From assembly GCF_030123405.1 (NCBI RefSeq), contig NZ_CP126110.1, positions 620,001-684,000 on the forward strand: a stretch of DNA of 64,000 bases, read 5' to 3'. This DNA comes from Neobacillus sp. WH10. Lineage in GTDB: Bacteria > Bacillota > Bacilli > Bacillales > Cytobacillaceae. This document shows, one piece after another, positions 9,965-18,280 of this stretch. The notes under the pieces are model-generated. The model was not told the DNA's origin. It made no database searches and saw only the letters and a list, made by a program, of their open reading frames with translations. Both the position numbers and the translations under genes were made by a program. How positions within the stretch are numbered: the first letter of the stretch is position 1; each line of letters starts with the position of its first letter.

Positions 9965-12010
9965 ATGATTCATGATAAAATTAAAGGTTTTTTTTATGGT
10001 GCTGATTATAATCCGGATCAATGGGATGAAGAAGTTTGGAGAGAAGACATAAGACAGATGAAGGTTCATGGAGTAAATGTTGTAACTCTCCCTGTATTTT
10101 CATGGGCTAAATTGCAGCCAAGTGAAGAGGAATTTGATTTTTCATGGTTAGATAAAATAGTAAATCTTCTATATGAAAATGGTATTTTCATAAACATGGC
10201 TACACCAACTGCAGCGCAGCCAGCTTGGATGAGTAAAAAATATCCGGATATTACAAGAACGGATATTTATGGTCGCAAACGTAAACATGGTGGAAGGGTG
10301 AATTTTTGTCCGAATAGTCCCAACTATAAGAGATTGTCAAGTACTATAGCTGGAAAAATGGCTGAACATTATAAAAATAACCCAGCAATTGTGTTATGGC
10401 ATGTTAACAATGAATATGGTGCCTATTGTTACTGTGAAAATTGTAGACAAGCTTTTATACAATGGTTAAAAAATAAATATACAACTTTAGAAAATTTAAA
10501 TAGATGTTGGTATACAAGCTTTTGGGGTCATACAATATATGACTTTGATGAAATTGAGGTACCATTTGCTTTAACAGAGATATTACCAGGTGCTTTAGCA
10601 GGAAGAGATGGAACTTATTTTCAGCCCATGGCTATAGATTACAAAAGGTTCATGTCAAATAGTATGTTAGAATGCTTTGATGGAGAAGTGCAGGAAATAA
10701 GAAAATATCATAAAGAAACATCTATTACTACTAATATATGGAGTATAAGCCATGAGTTAGACTTATTTAGGTGGGGAGAACAATGTGATGTTGCTTCTTG
10801 GGATAGTTATCCGTCAAATAAAGATCATCCAAGTGTAATTGCTTTTAGACATGATGTGATAAGAGGAATAAAAAAAGGAAAACCCTTTTTATTAATGGAG
10901 CAAACACCTAGTCAGCAAAATTGGCAAGCCTATAATGCTCAAAAAAGACCAGGAGTAATGAGGCTGTTAAGCTATCAATGTATAGCCCACGGTGCCGATG
11001 GAATAATGTTTTTTCAATGGAGGCAATCTCTAGGAGCCTGTGAAAAATTTCATGCTGCTATGGTGCCTCATGTTGGACATGAGAATACACGGATTGGAAA
11101 AGAACTAAGCAAATTAGGCAATGAATTACAATACCTTCAGGATAAAATAATTGATGCTAGAACTGAATCAAAGGTAGCAATAATTATGGATTGGGCTAAT
11201 TGGTGGGGAGTTGAATATTCAAGTGGACCTAGTGTAGATTTAACATATATTGATAGAATAATGAAATATTATAAAGCCTTATATGATTTAAATATACCGT
11301 TAGACATAGTTGAACCTACCTCAGATTTATCAAAATATGAAATAGTAATAGCTCCACTTTTATATATGGTTAGTGATGCCTCTATAGAAAATATTAATAA
11401 ATTTGTAAGTAGGGGCGGTACATTCATAACAACATTCTTTAGTGGCATTGTTGATGAAAATGATATTGTAAGACTTGGTGGATATCCAGGTGCCTTTAAG
11501 GAACTGCTTGGTATATGGGTAGAAGAGGTTGATGCACTATATCCTGATATGAAGAATGGAATAAGGGTAGAAAAGCAACTGGAGGAAAATGAGAAAACCT
11601 TTGAATGTAAATTAATATGCGAAGTAGTTCACAATGAAAATGCAATTGTACTAGGAACCTTCACAGAAGATTACTATAAAGGCTTACCTGCAATAACAGA
11701 GAATTCTTATGGAAGTGGAAAGGCCATATATGTTGCATCGGAACCAGAGGACAATTTAATAAAAGTATTAATTGAAAAATATTGCGGAGAAAAGAATATC
11801 AAACCTATATTAAAAACTGATGCAGAGGTAGAGATAACTAGAAGAGTGAAGGAAAATAATGAATATATATTTATATTAAACCACAGCAATATTTTACAAA
11901 AGGTATCACTTGGAAAAAACTCATACACTAATTTATTTAATGGAGAGATTTTAGAAAATGAAATAGAAATTGAACCAAAGGATGTATTAATTTTAAAAAA
12001 CTTGGGTTAG
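9965..12010 (+). CDS. GH42 beta-galactosidase
   Basis: A 681-aa enzyme. The TIM barrel begins FFYGADYNPDQW and carries the acid/base Glu150 (HVNNEYG) and the nucleophile Glu312 (LLMEQTPS). A middle domain follows (KVAIIMDWANWW), then a beta-sandwich C-terminus. The Zn-binding Cys cluster typical of the family is visible (GAYCYCENC). No signal peptide is present, so it is cytoplasmic. The ATG at 9965 is chosen because TAAGGAG lies just upstream; the gene follows GH112 by 14 bp. Pairing a phosphorylase with a hydrolase suggests that longer or differently linked beta-galactosides are trimmed before or after phosphorolysis. Confidence 0.92.
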   Translation: MIHDKIKGFFYGADYNPDQWDEEVWREDIRQMKVHGVNVVTLPVFSWAKLQPSEEEFDFSWLDKIVNLLYENGIFINMATPTAAQPAWMSKKYPDITRTDIYGRKRKHGGRVNFCPNSPNYKRLSSTIAGKMAEHYKNNPAIVLWHVNNEYGAYCYCENCRQAFIQWLKNKYTTLENLNRCWYTSFWGHTIYDFDEIEVPFALTEILPGALAGRDGTYFQPMAIDYKRFMSNSMLECFDGEVQEIRKYHKETSITTNIWSISHELDLFRWGEQCDVASWDSYPSNKDHPSVIAFRHDVIRGIKKGKPFLLMEQTPSQQNWQAYNAQKRPGVMRLLSYQCIAHGADGIMFFQWRQSLGACEKFHAAMVPHVGHENTRIGKELSKLGNELQYLQDKIIDARTESKVAIIMDWANWWGVEYSSGPSVDLTYIDRIMKYYKALYDLNIPLDIVEPTSDLSKYEIVIAPLLYMVSDASIENINKFVSRGGTFITTFFSGIVDENDIVRLGGYPGAFKELLGIWVEEVDALYPDMKNGIRVEKQLEENEKTFECKLICEVVHNENAIVLGTFTEDYYKGLPAITENSYGSGKAIYVASEPEDNLIKVLIEKYCGEKNIKPILKTDAEVEITRRVKENNEYIFILNHSNILQKVSLGKNSYTNLFNGEILENEIEIEPKDVLILKNLG

Positions 12011-12024
12011 CTACCCGAGTTTAT
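11999..12024 (+). terminator. Probable terminator of the galactoside operon
   Basis: A stem ACTtGGGT / ACCCgAGT overlaps the GH42 stop codon and is followed by TTTATACTATT. The T-run is weak, so confidence is moderate. Confidence 0.45.
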
Positions 12025-12134
12025 ACTATTCAGAATACCTTTGGTTACTACCTGCTAGATTCCTAAGCTTCGAAGAATTTAAAAATATTTATACTTCTTT
12101 CTAAATTCTCCAGTTGTCAAATGTATTTGTTTCT

Positions 12135-12240
12135 AGAGGCGGAGGTCAAGTTCCTTTCATCTCATTGAACTATGGTTTAGACACTTCAAGAGAGGGAAGA
12201 ATGGTAGTAAAAAATATGCTGCTAGCCACTCGAAAAGGGC
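12135..12240 (+). pseudogene. 106-bp fragment duplicating part of nrdD
   Basis: Aligning by eye, 102 of 106 bases match nrdD at 25452-25557. The fragment encodes RGGGQVPFISLNYGLDTSRE and continues through GRMVVKNMLLAT. Three of the four differences are synonymous and one changes Gln to Arg. Both ends break off abruptly into unrelated sequence. A 69-codon frame from 12114 runs through it but has no RBS, and its flanks are not NrdD-like, so it is not taken as a gene. Confidence 0.9.
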
Positions 12241-12286
12241 GGTTAATCCACCGAAGCAGGTATATGCACACCAACGTTAATTATTT

Positions 12287-12321
12287 AAAAAGGCTGATCT
12301 TAAATCGATCAGTCTTTTTTT
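12287..12321 (+). terminator. Intrinsic terminator after the nrdD fragment
   Basis: Stem AAAGgCTGATC / GATCAGtCTTT with a 7-nt loop, followed by a run of seven T. It is a well-formed Rho-independent terminator with no intact gene in front of it, so it is probably left from a deleted locus. Confidence 0.75.
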
Positions 12322-12949
12322 GAGTTATCCTATATTGATCTAAAGCTGATTAGTAATTAGTTGTTGAATTCACAGTGTTTCTAGTAAAATGACAATTCGA
12401 ATAATATGGGTGTCTTAATGGGAAAGCTTCTTAAAGTTTTAATGAATAAAGACCAACAGATGAGCATTAAGGGAATTGGTTTAAAAACAGATTAGTATAA
12501 TTTACTGTATTGAAATTGGCTAATCGAGTACCAAGAGTTATTATTGAATTTTACTACTTTGAACATGTACCCGCTAATATGAATCAGCAGTAAAGTCATC
12601 TTGATGCTGTAGATTATATAAAGGTGAACAAAGCTACATCTTTAGTTAACATTTTTTCTACTATAAGCAATTCACGCATGTGGAGTGCGTTTGTGTATTA
12701 AATAGGGCCGATTAAGGCTAAATAGGTTTAGTCAGGGATGTAATGTATTGAAAAGAGTAAGATCACAAGGCGGTGAAAGGTTTCTGCGTAAATCGTGAAA
12801 ATTATAACGAATGATTGAGCAAATTCCAACAAGATGCTCTTGATGTGTATGATTGATGGCAGTGTACCAATATCTTGAGCAACATAATTAGATAAGAATT
12901 TATAAAACAAGACGTATTTTAAAGCCAAACTACATCAGCTTGTAAAAGA

Positions 12950-12984
12950 AAACTCATTTGCAATAATAAAATGCAAATGAGTTT
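12950..12984. terminator. Perfect 13-bp hairpin
   Basis: Arms AAACTCATTTGCA (12950-12962) and TGCAAATGAGTTT (12972-12984) are perfectly complementary around a 9-nt loop. It could terminate transcription from either side. No intact gene precedes it on the plus strand. Confidence 0.6.
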
Positions 12985-13216
12985 CTATACTATTCCGAGG
13001 CGGAGCTTGTTGGTTTTTATTTATTATTAATTCAATAAAAACAATTTTAAAAGATAAAAATCCTAATTCCTAAAATTAATTTCATCGTAGAATGACATCC
13101 CTCCCAAATTTTTCGTGAATTTTACAAAAAAATGTCACTAATCTATCAAATGTTGTGCGAAAATACATGTTAACTACTTTTAAAATAAATATGGGATAAA
13201 ATTTTTTTGTAGTATA

Positions 13217-13232
13217 TGTGAATTATTTCACA
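13217..13232. promoter_or_regulatory. Rex-type operator
   Basis: A perfect palindrome TGTGAA-N4-TTCACA lies about 28 bp before the flavin-reductase start codon. It matches the Rex operator core (TTGTGAA-N4-TTCACAA). It also fits TGTGA-N6-TCACA of Bacillus Fnr, but its place downstream of any promoter suits a repressor. Rex would release it when NADH/NAD+ rises, as under low oxygen. Confidence 0.65.
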
Positions 13233-13259
13233 TAAGATCGAAAAAATGGAGGAGTTAAG

Positions 13260-15251
13260 ATGAATTATCAAAACTTGTTCAATGAAGGTAAAATAGGTAA
13301 TCTAACAGTGAAAAACAGAATTGTCATGCCACCCATGGGAACGAATCTAGCTGGTATTGAAGGTGAAGTCACTGATCATCTAATTGCCTATTATGAAGAA
13401 AGGGCAAAGGGAGGAACTGGGTTAATTATTGTTGAATTTACCTGTATCGATTATGAATACGGGAAAGGATTTGTTAGACAATTAAGGTTGGACGATGATC
13501 GCTTTATCCCAGGGATACACCGTTTAGCCGATGCGATACATAAATATGGGTCGAAGGTTTTTATACAAATCCATCATGCAGGCCGACAGTCAAATTCGTC
13601 GTTAATACATGGTAAACAAATCGTTGCTCCTAGTAACGTTGCTTGTGCTGCGGTAGGTGAAGCACCTCGGGAATTAACAACAATAGAAGTAAAAGAGCTA
13701 GTAAATAAATTTGTTCAGACTGCCGTAAGATGTAAGCAGGCTGGGATAGATGGCGTTGAAGTTCACGGTGCCCATGGCTATTTAATTAACCAGTTCTTAA
13801 GCCCTGAGGCAAATTTACGAACTGATGAATACGGGGGAAGCTTTGAGAATCGGATGAGATTTATCAAGGAAATCATTGATGGAATCAGAGAAATGTGTGG
13901 TGAGGACTACCCTGTTACCGTTCGTCTCAGTGTGGATGAATTTATAGAAGGGGGTATCGATTTAGAGTTAGGTAAGGATATTTGTCGATACTTAGAAAAA
14001 CTAGGAGTAGATGGACTGCATATTAGTTGTGGAACCTATGACTCTATGGACAAAATAATTGAATCCCCGTTATTTGAACAAGGCTGGAGAGTCTACCTAG
14101 CAAAGGAGATAAAAAAAGAAGTAAATATTCCAGTGATCACTGTTGGGTCAATTCGTGAACCAAAATTTGTAGAAAACATTTTATCCGAGGGAAGAGCAGA
14201 CTTTGTGGCCATAGGCAGGGGATTAATTGCTGATCCCGAGTGGGTAAACAAAACGAAGGAAGGACGCGAAGCTGAAATTAGAAAATGTATTAACTGTCTC
14301 CATTGTATACATGCTGCTATGGGTAACTCACACATTCGCTGTTCCCTCAATGCTAGAGCCGGCCGAGAACTAGAGTTTAAGGAGCTGCAGCGCCTTCCTT
14401 CTAATGAAAACCGCCATGTTGTGATCGTTGGTGGTGGCCCAGGTGGAATGGAAGCGGCACGAATTCTAACATTAAAAGGATATAATGTAACTCTTTTTGA
14501 AAAGGATAGTAAGCTTGGTGGTCAATTGCATCTTGTAACTGACCCAATTTATAGAAAGAAAATGACATGGCACATTAATTATCTCAGCAATGAAATGAAA
14601 CGTTTAAATATTGATGTCCGTTTGAATACAGAGGCTACTGTTGAAGAGATCATAACTTACAATCCATATGCTGTTTTATTGGCAACAGGCGGAATACCAA
14701 AGCTCCCACAGGTGGAAGGCAATGATTTAGATCATGTTTATACTTATGAAGACGTAAAATTACAGGAAAAAGTATTTACTAATAATAGAGTTACAGTTGT
14801 AGGTAGTGGTATGACCTGTCATGGAACTGTTCGCCGACTTGCAGAAGCTGGTAATGATGTCACTTATGTAGAAATTCCTACAAAAGCAAGTAAAAGAATT
14901 GGACCTGAAACGAGATTAAGACTCCTTAATAAGCTAAAACAAGAAAATGTGGACATTGTTACGGATCACAAATTGGTAAAAATTCTTCCGGACTGTATTA
15001 TAGTGGAGGACTTAGTTTCTGGGAAACACTCAGAAATTGAATCAGAGTATATCATTGTTGCAATGGGTGTAGAGGCGTATAACCCATTAGAAAAAACATT
15101 AAGGGGCCAGATGGAAAATGTGTTTGTATTAGGAGATGCAGCGGGCTATGGATCCCTTAGTGAGGCTACCCGGGACGGCTTTGAAAAGGCATATGTCCTT
15201 GAATCTATTGTTACACACAAAAGGGAAGAAGAAGTATTGGAAACAGTTTGA
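13260..15251 (+). CDS. NADH:flavin oxidoreductase / 2,4-dienoyl-CoA reductase-like enzyme
   Basis: A 663-aa enzyme. The N-terminal Old Yellow Enzyme barrel binds FMN (NRIVMPPMGTNLA at the start, GVEVHGAHGYLINQFLSP, and a phosphate-binding AIGRGLIADPEW). A 4Fe-4S site follows at Cys343, 346, 349 and 361, then a FAD/NAD(P) module with VIVGGGPGGMEAARIL. This is the layout of FadH, 2-enoate reductases and BaiCD-type bile-acid enzymes. Electrons pass from NAD(P)H via FAD and the cluster to FMN, which reduces an activated C=C bond. The RBS GGAGGAG precedes the ATG, and a Rex-type operator lies just upstream. It stands alone between terminators, so the substrate cannot be inferred from neighbours. 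Confidence 0.9.
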   Translation: MNYQNLFNEGKIGNLTVKNRIVMPPMGTNLAGIEGEVTDHLIAYYEERAKGGTGLIIVEFTCIDYEYGKGFVRQLRLDDDRFIPGIHRLADAIHKYGSKVFIQIHHAGRQSNSSLIHGKQIVAPSNVACAAVGEAPRELTTIEVKELVNKFVQTAVRCKQAGIDGVEVHGAHGYLINQFLSPEANLRTDEYGGSFENRMRFIKEIIDGIREMCGEDYPVTVRLSVDEFIEGGIDLELGKDICRYLEKLGVDGLHISCGTYDSMDKIIESPLFEQGWRVYLAKEIKKEVNIPVITVGSIREPKFVENILSEGRADFVAIGRGLIADPEWVNKTKEGREAEIRKCINCLHCIHAAMGNSHIRCSLNARAGRELEFKELQRLPSNENRHVVIVGGGPGGMEAARILTLKGYNVTLFEKDSKLGGQLHLVTDPIYRKKMTWHINYLSNEMKRLNIDVRLNTEATVEEIITYNPYAVLLATGGIPKLPQVEGNDLDHVYTYEDVKLQEKVFTNNRVTVVGSGMTCHGTVRRLAEAGNDVTYVEIPTKASKRIGPETRLRLLNKLKQENVDIVTDHKLVKILPDCIIVEDLVSGKHSEIESEYIIVAMGVEAYNPLEKTLRGQMENVFVLGDAAGYGSLSEATRDGFEKAYVLESIVTHKREEEVLETV

Positions 15252-15348
15252 TTTTGATGCATTTTAATATTTCGTATAAGAATGTCTGATAGATTGGAAC
15301 CTAAAGAGGTATTGAATAATTACTATTACCTTAACCGGTGCATAAGTT

Positions 15349-15380
15349 TAAAAAGGGGTTGCTGAGCAATCCCTTTTTCC
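15349..15380 (+). terminator. Terminator of the flavin reductase gene
   Basis: Stem AAAAAGGGgTTGC / GCAATCCCTTTTT with a short loop, ending in five T. It lies about 100 bp after the stop codon. Confidence 0.8.
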
Positions 15381-15870
15381 CGTCTAAATAGGACACATGA
15401 AAGATGGGGTCTTCGGGAAGATCTTCAAGCTCACGCTAAATGATCCATCCAATACCTGGGTACTAGAATAGTGCTTTACATATCTCCTCTTCCAGGTTGG
15501 GCAGCAAAGATATGAATAAATCAACTTTTAGGCTATAATTGAAGCTAAAAAAAAAGCAACAGCCCCTTTAGGGAGTTGCCTATTTACTTTTTTGATATGG
15601 TATTTACAACGTAGTAGTACTCGTTTTAATCAAATGGCATTGTTGGGACTAAATTAAGATTATATGCATCCATAGTGCAAACAGCAAAAATAAAGCTAAT
15701 TTTGACTGGTTTGAGTATATAGGTTATAAATGAATAAGCATGGAGACTCTAACTACATCTGACTATCACTATCGCAATAAAAAACACAGTCGAGGAAGAT
15801 GCGGAGATTGAAAAAATAACGCCTGTCGTTTTAGAGGGCAGGAAATAATTTTACATATAGGAGGTTCATT
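15381..15870. other. Intergenic region with a gene-end scrap
   Basis: This stretch contains a hairpin GCAAC..CCCC / GGGA..GTTGC at 15557-15582. Near 15757-15848 there is an open frame without a start codon, ending AIKNTVEEDAEIEKI..VVLEGRK and a stop. It may be the 3' end of a lost gene; I do not recognise the family. No intact gene is visible. Confidence 0.4.
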
Positions 15871-16368
15871 ATGGATAATAACGATATATTAATTCGATTG
15901 AGATATGCAATGGAGATAAAAAATAAAGAAATGGCAGAGATATTTAAACTTGGTGGTGTGGATGTAACAGTACCAGAAGTCATAAAGATTCTCACCAGAT
16001 CGGACGAGTTTGATGCTGAAAGTGACGATCAAATAAAATGTAATAACAGTATGTTAGATTCATTTTTAAATGGTTTTATTATTTTTAAACGAGGAAAACA
16101 AGATCCAAAACCAACACAGCCTGATACTCCAGAACCGTCCATAAAGAAAAGTGCAAATGTTAATAATCTTCTGTTAAAGAAAGTTAAAATAGCATTAGCA
16201 TTAACTACTGAGGATATGCTGGATATATTCGAAAAAGCAGGAATTACAGTTTCAAAAGGCGAACTCGGCGCTTTATTAAGAAAAGAAGGGCATAAGAATT
16301 ATAAAGAGTGCGGAGATAAATATGCCAGGAATTTCTTAAAAGGGCTGGCTATCAAATATAGGGGTTAA
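15871..16368 (+). CDS. DUF1456 family (YehS-like) protein
   Basis: A 165-aa soluble protein made of two related repeats (about residues 3-72 and 97-160), joined by a Pro/Thr-rich linker (KPTQPDTPEP). Each repeat opens with a helix like ILIRLRYAMEIKN or LLKKVKIALALTT, followed by the [DE]M..IF..AG[IV].V pattern and ends in FL.G. This is the DUF1456 layout; the molecular function is unknown. The RBS TAGGAGG is strong. It is followed 28 bp later by a YgjP-like peptidase gene and may share its transcript. Confidence 0.85.
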   Translation: MDNNDILIRLRYAMEIKNKEMAEIFKLGGVDVTVPEVIKILTRSDEFDAESDDQIKCNNSMLDSFLNGFIIFKRGKQDPKPTQPDTPEPSIKKSANVNNLLLKKVKIALALTTEDMLDIFEKAGITVSKGELGALLRKEGHKNYKECGDKYARNFLKGLAIKYRG

Positions 16369-16396
16369 TGCATTAAAGAATGATTTAGGTGATTAA

Positions 16397-17104
16397 ATGA
16401 TACATACCTACTTAGGCGAGACCATACGTTTTGAGATTAAGTATAAAAATCGTACATCTATAGGAATTACGCTAGATAGTTATGGAAATGTGGAAGTCCA
16501 GGCTCCTAAAGGGACACCTGATGATAGTGTTCATCAGTTATTAGAGGAAAATTGGGAGCTTATTCAGCAAAAATTAAAAGAAATGAAGGCTAGGCTGCAG
16601 GGGCCACAGAAAAAGGTTTATGAGTATGGTGAGAGTTTTCTTTATTTAGGAAACACCTATCCCATACAAATCTTTCAAGATATAAATATCATGCAAGACC
16701 ATGTAGTGTTTAAAGAAGAAAAGCTACATATATATGTAAAGCAGCATGACACTGAAAAAATAAAACAAGCATTAAAACGATTTTATTACCAGCAGTGTAA
16801 GGCTTTAGTGGAGAAGAGTATTTCAGCCTATCAAAGCAACTTCAAAACAAAGCCCCGTTTGTTTCGGATCACGGATAGCAAAACTACATGGGGAACTTGT
16901 GATTCAAAACTGCAGTTAACATTCAATTGGAGACTGGCTATGGCACCAAGGGAAGTAATCGACTATGTAGTTATTCACGAAATGTGCCATATGGTTCATC
17001 TGAACCACGACCGCTCTTTCTGGCGCCTTGTTGGAAAAATCATGCCTGATTATAAGGAAAAGGAAAACTGGCTGACTTTATCTGGTCGGAAAATGACTGT
17101 TTAG
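16397..17104 (+). CDS. YgjP-like (DUF45) zinc metallopeptidase
   Basis: A 235-aa cytoplasmic protein. The C-terminal half carries the zinc motif HEMCH (His194, Glu195, His198) and a third ligand His204 (LNHDRSFW), preceded by the family block TWGTCD and NWRLAMAP. This is the YgjP/DUF45 arrangement. The N-terminal half is a beta-rich domain with no recognisable catalytic residue. Members occur widely, including beside restriction systems, but none is visible here. Its substrate is unknown. Confidence 0.85.
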   Translation: MIHTYLGETIRFEIKYKNRTSIGITLDSYGNVEVQAPKGTPDDSVHQLLEENWELIQQKLKEMKARLQGPQKKVYEYGESFLYLGNTYPIQIFQDINIMQDHVVFKEEKLHIYVKQHDTEKIKQALKRFYYQQCKALVEKSISAYQSNFKTKPRLFRITDSKTTWGTCDSKLQLTFNWRLAMAPREVIDYVVIHEMCHMVHLNHDRSFWRLVGKIMPDYKEKENWLTLSGRKMTV

Positions 17105-17148
17105 CAGTCAATACAGTTATAAAATATCAAATTAAAAAAAATGAGAAT

Positions 17149-17191
17149 GGTACCTTTCCCTTACACAAAGATTTTGAGAGGTACCTTTTTT
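17149..17191 (+). terminator. Terminator after the YgjP-like gene
   Basis: Arms GGTACCTTTC and GAGAGGTACC pair with one mismatch and are followed by six T. Confidence 0.75.
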
Positions 17192-17327
17192 ATTAATATC
17201 ATGCGGGAAGGAATATCACTAACACCCTTTGTGTCGCCAAATGGTCGTATTTCAGAAAATATAGATTATAAATTCTGTCCAAATTTAATGTTATATTAAT
17301 AATAAAATATAAGATAGAGGAGCAGTT

Positions 17328-17963
17328 ATGAAAAAGGAATGGATTCTACGCTGGTCTTTTTTTATTTTTGGATTAATGGTGTTAGCATTTGGTATATCTT
17401 TAACAATTGAAGGAAAGCATTTAGGGATTGGACCATGGGATGTTTTTCATTATGGTCTATTTACTAAATTTGGCTTTACTATTGGAACTTGGTCGATAAT
17501 AATTGGATTTTTGCTTTTGTTGATCAGTTCAATTTTCAATATGGCATGGCCAAAAATAGGGGCTTTTCTGAATATGTTGTTTCTAGGATTATTTATTGAT
17601 CTTTTTAATTCGATTTTACCTAGCATTGATAGTTTAGAAGGAGCAACAATTGCCTTTATCATAGGTGTTATTTTAATAGGGTACGGTATTGGATTATATG
17701 TTTCTGCTGATTTTGGAGCAGGTCCTAGAGACAGCTTTATGTTATTAATCGTTGAAAGAACGGGTTGGAGTATCCCGTTGGTTAGAAATGGAATTGAAGT
17801 ACTCGTTTTTCTTCTTGGTTGGATGTTAGGGGGGCCAGTTGGAATTGGAACAGTGTTTATTGCGTTTGGATTAGGACCAATTTTAGGATTTTCTATTCCT
17901 CAATGTAAGAAACTGATGGCTTATTTCCTTGACCAAAAGGATCGCCTGTTAACGCATATGTAG
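17328..17963 (+). CDS. YczE/YitT-type integral membrane protein
   Basis: A 211-aa protein with about five membrane helices. It contains the family motifs GPWDVFHYGL near the N-terminus and GYGIGLYVSADFGAGPRD near residue 130, with a repeated G.GP[WR]D element. YczE-type proteins are widespread in Bacillus. In B. subtilis YczE affects production of a secondary metabolite, but the biochemical role is unknown. The RBS GAGGAG precedes the ATG. It stands as a single gene with hairpins on both sides. Confidence 0.8.
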   Translation: MKKEWILRWSFFIFGLMVLAFGISLTIEGKHLGIGPWDVFHYGLFTKFGFTIGTWSIIIGFLLLLISSIFNMAWPKIGAFLNMLFLGLFIDLFNSILPSIDSLEGATIAFIIGVILIGYGIGLYVSADFGAGPRDSFMLLIVERTGWSIPLVRNGIEVLVFLLGWMLGGPVGIGTVFIAFGLGPILGFSIPQCKKLMAYFLDQKDRLLTHM

Positions 17964-18057
17964 ACAATTAAAAATAAATAAACACGATGTATGAGGATCC
18001 CTTCATGGGGGAGCCCCTTTCACTTCAAAAGTATTTGCTAGTCCCCGCTTTTTTGAG

Positions 18058-18107
18058 AAACCTCATTTAGATATGCTATGGAGAACAGTACCATAAGTAA
18101 AAGAGGT
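18058..18107. repeat. Intergenic hairpin repeat, copy A
   Basis: Outer arms AAACCTCaTTTA and TAAAaGAGGTTT and inner arms CTATGG / CCATA form a long imperfect hairpin. A degenerate second copy occurs at 22361-22405; both start ACCTCATTTAGATA and share GG[AT]GAAC. It may be a small non-autonomous repeat that also serves as a terminator. Confidence 0.5.
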
Positions 18108-18126
18108 TTTTGTAGAATTTAAAATT

Positions 18127-18160
18127 AAAGCCGATTTCTTCAGTAAACAAAGAATCGGCT
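18127..18160. terminator. Bidirectional terminator between convergent genes
   Basis: Arms AAAGCCGATTctT / AaAGAATCGGCTTT are flanked by A-rich sequence on the left and T-rich on the right, so they can act on both strands. Confidence 0.75.
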
Positions 18161-18280
18161 TTAATTTTTATTGATTTTTTCTCTTAAGTCCCCTCTATAT
18201 CCTAAATCATTTAGGGTTAAATCATTATGATACAGTAAACTGTGAAGGCCATAGGGATTAACCAATCTTTGTAGCCGGAA

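Larger units (their letters stand above)
12011..13259. other. Gene-poor scar region between the foreign island and the flavin reductase gene
   Basis: About 1.25 kb with no convincing intact gene. It holds the nrdD fragment (12135-12240), a terminator hairpin just after it, a further hairpin near 12950-12984 and the Rex-type operator at its right end. A 26-codon frame from ATG 12418 (MGKLLKVLMNKDQQ) and a 66-codon minus frame near 12728-12928 have no recognisable family or clear RBS. The mix of gene scraps and hairpins looks like a site of repeated insertion and deletion. Confidence 0.6.
17964..18280. other. Convergent intergenic region with three hairpins
   Basis: It separates the YczE-type gene (plus) from the OFA transporter gene (minus). 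It holds an imperfect hairpin repeat at 18058-18107 and a bidirectional terminator at 18127-18160. A GGGG/CCCC-rich hairpin also lies at about 17995-18020. No coding sequence is visible. Confidence 0.6.

Noticed and set aside
12114..12323. A 69-codon frame across the nrdD fragment as a gene
   Set aside because: There is no RBS. Only the central third is NrdD-like, and it ends in a terminator hairpin. It is better described as a gene fragment.
12660..12690. Short match CATGTGGAGTG to sequence after nrdG as evidence of a larger nrdDG duplication
   Set aside because: The shared stretch is only about 11-16 bases and its surroundings do not align, so it may be chance.
13217..13232. The palindrome before the flavin reductase as an Fnr activation site
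   Set aside because: It fits TGTGA-N6-TCACA, but for activation at -41.5 the transcript would have to start inside the gene. A Rex-type repressor site fits better; Fnr is kept only as an alternative.
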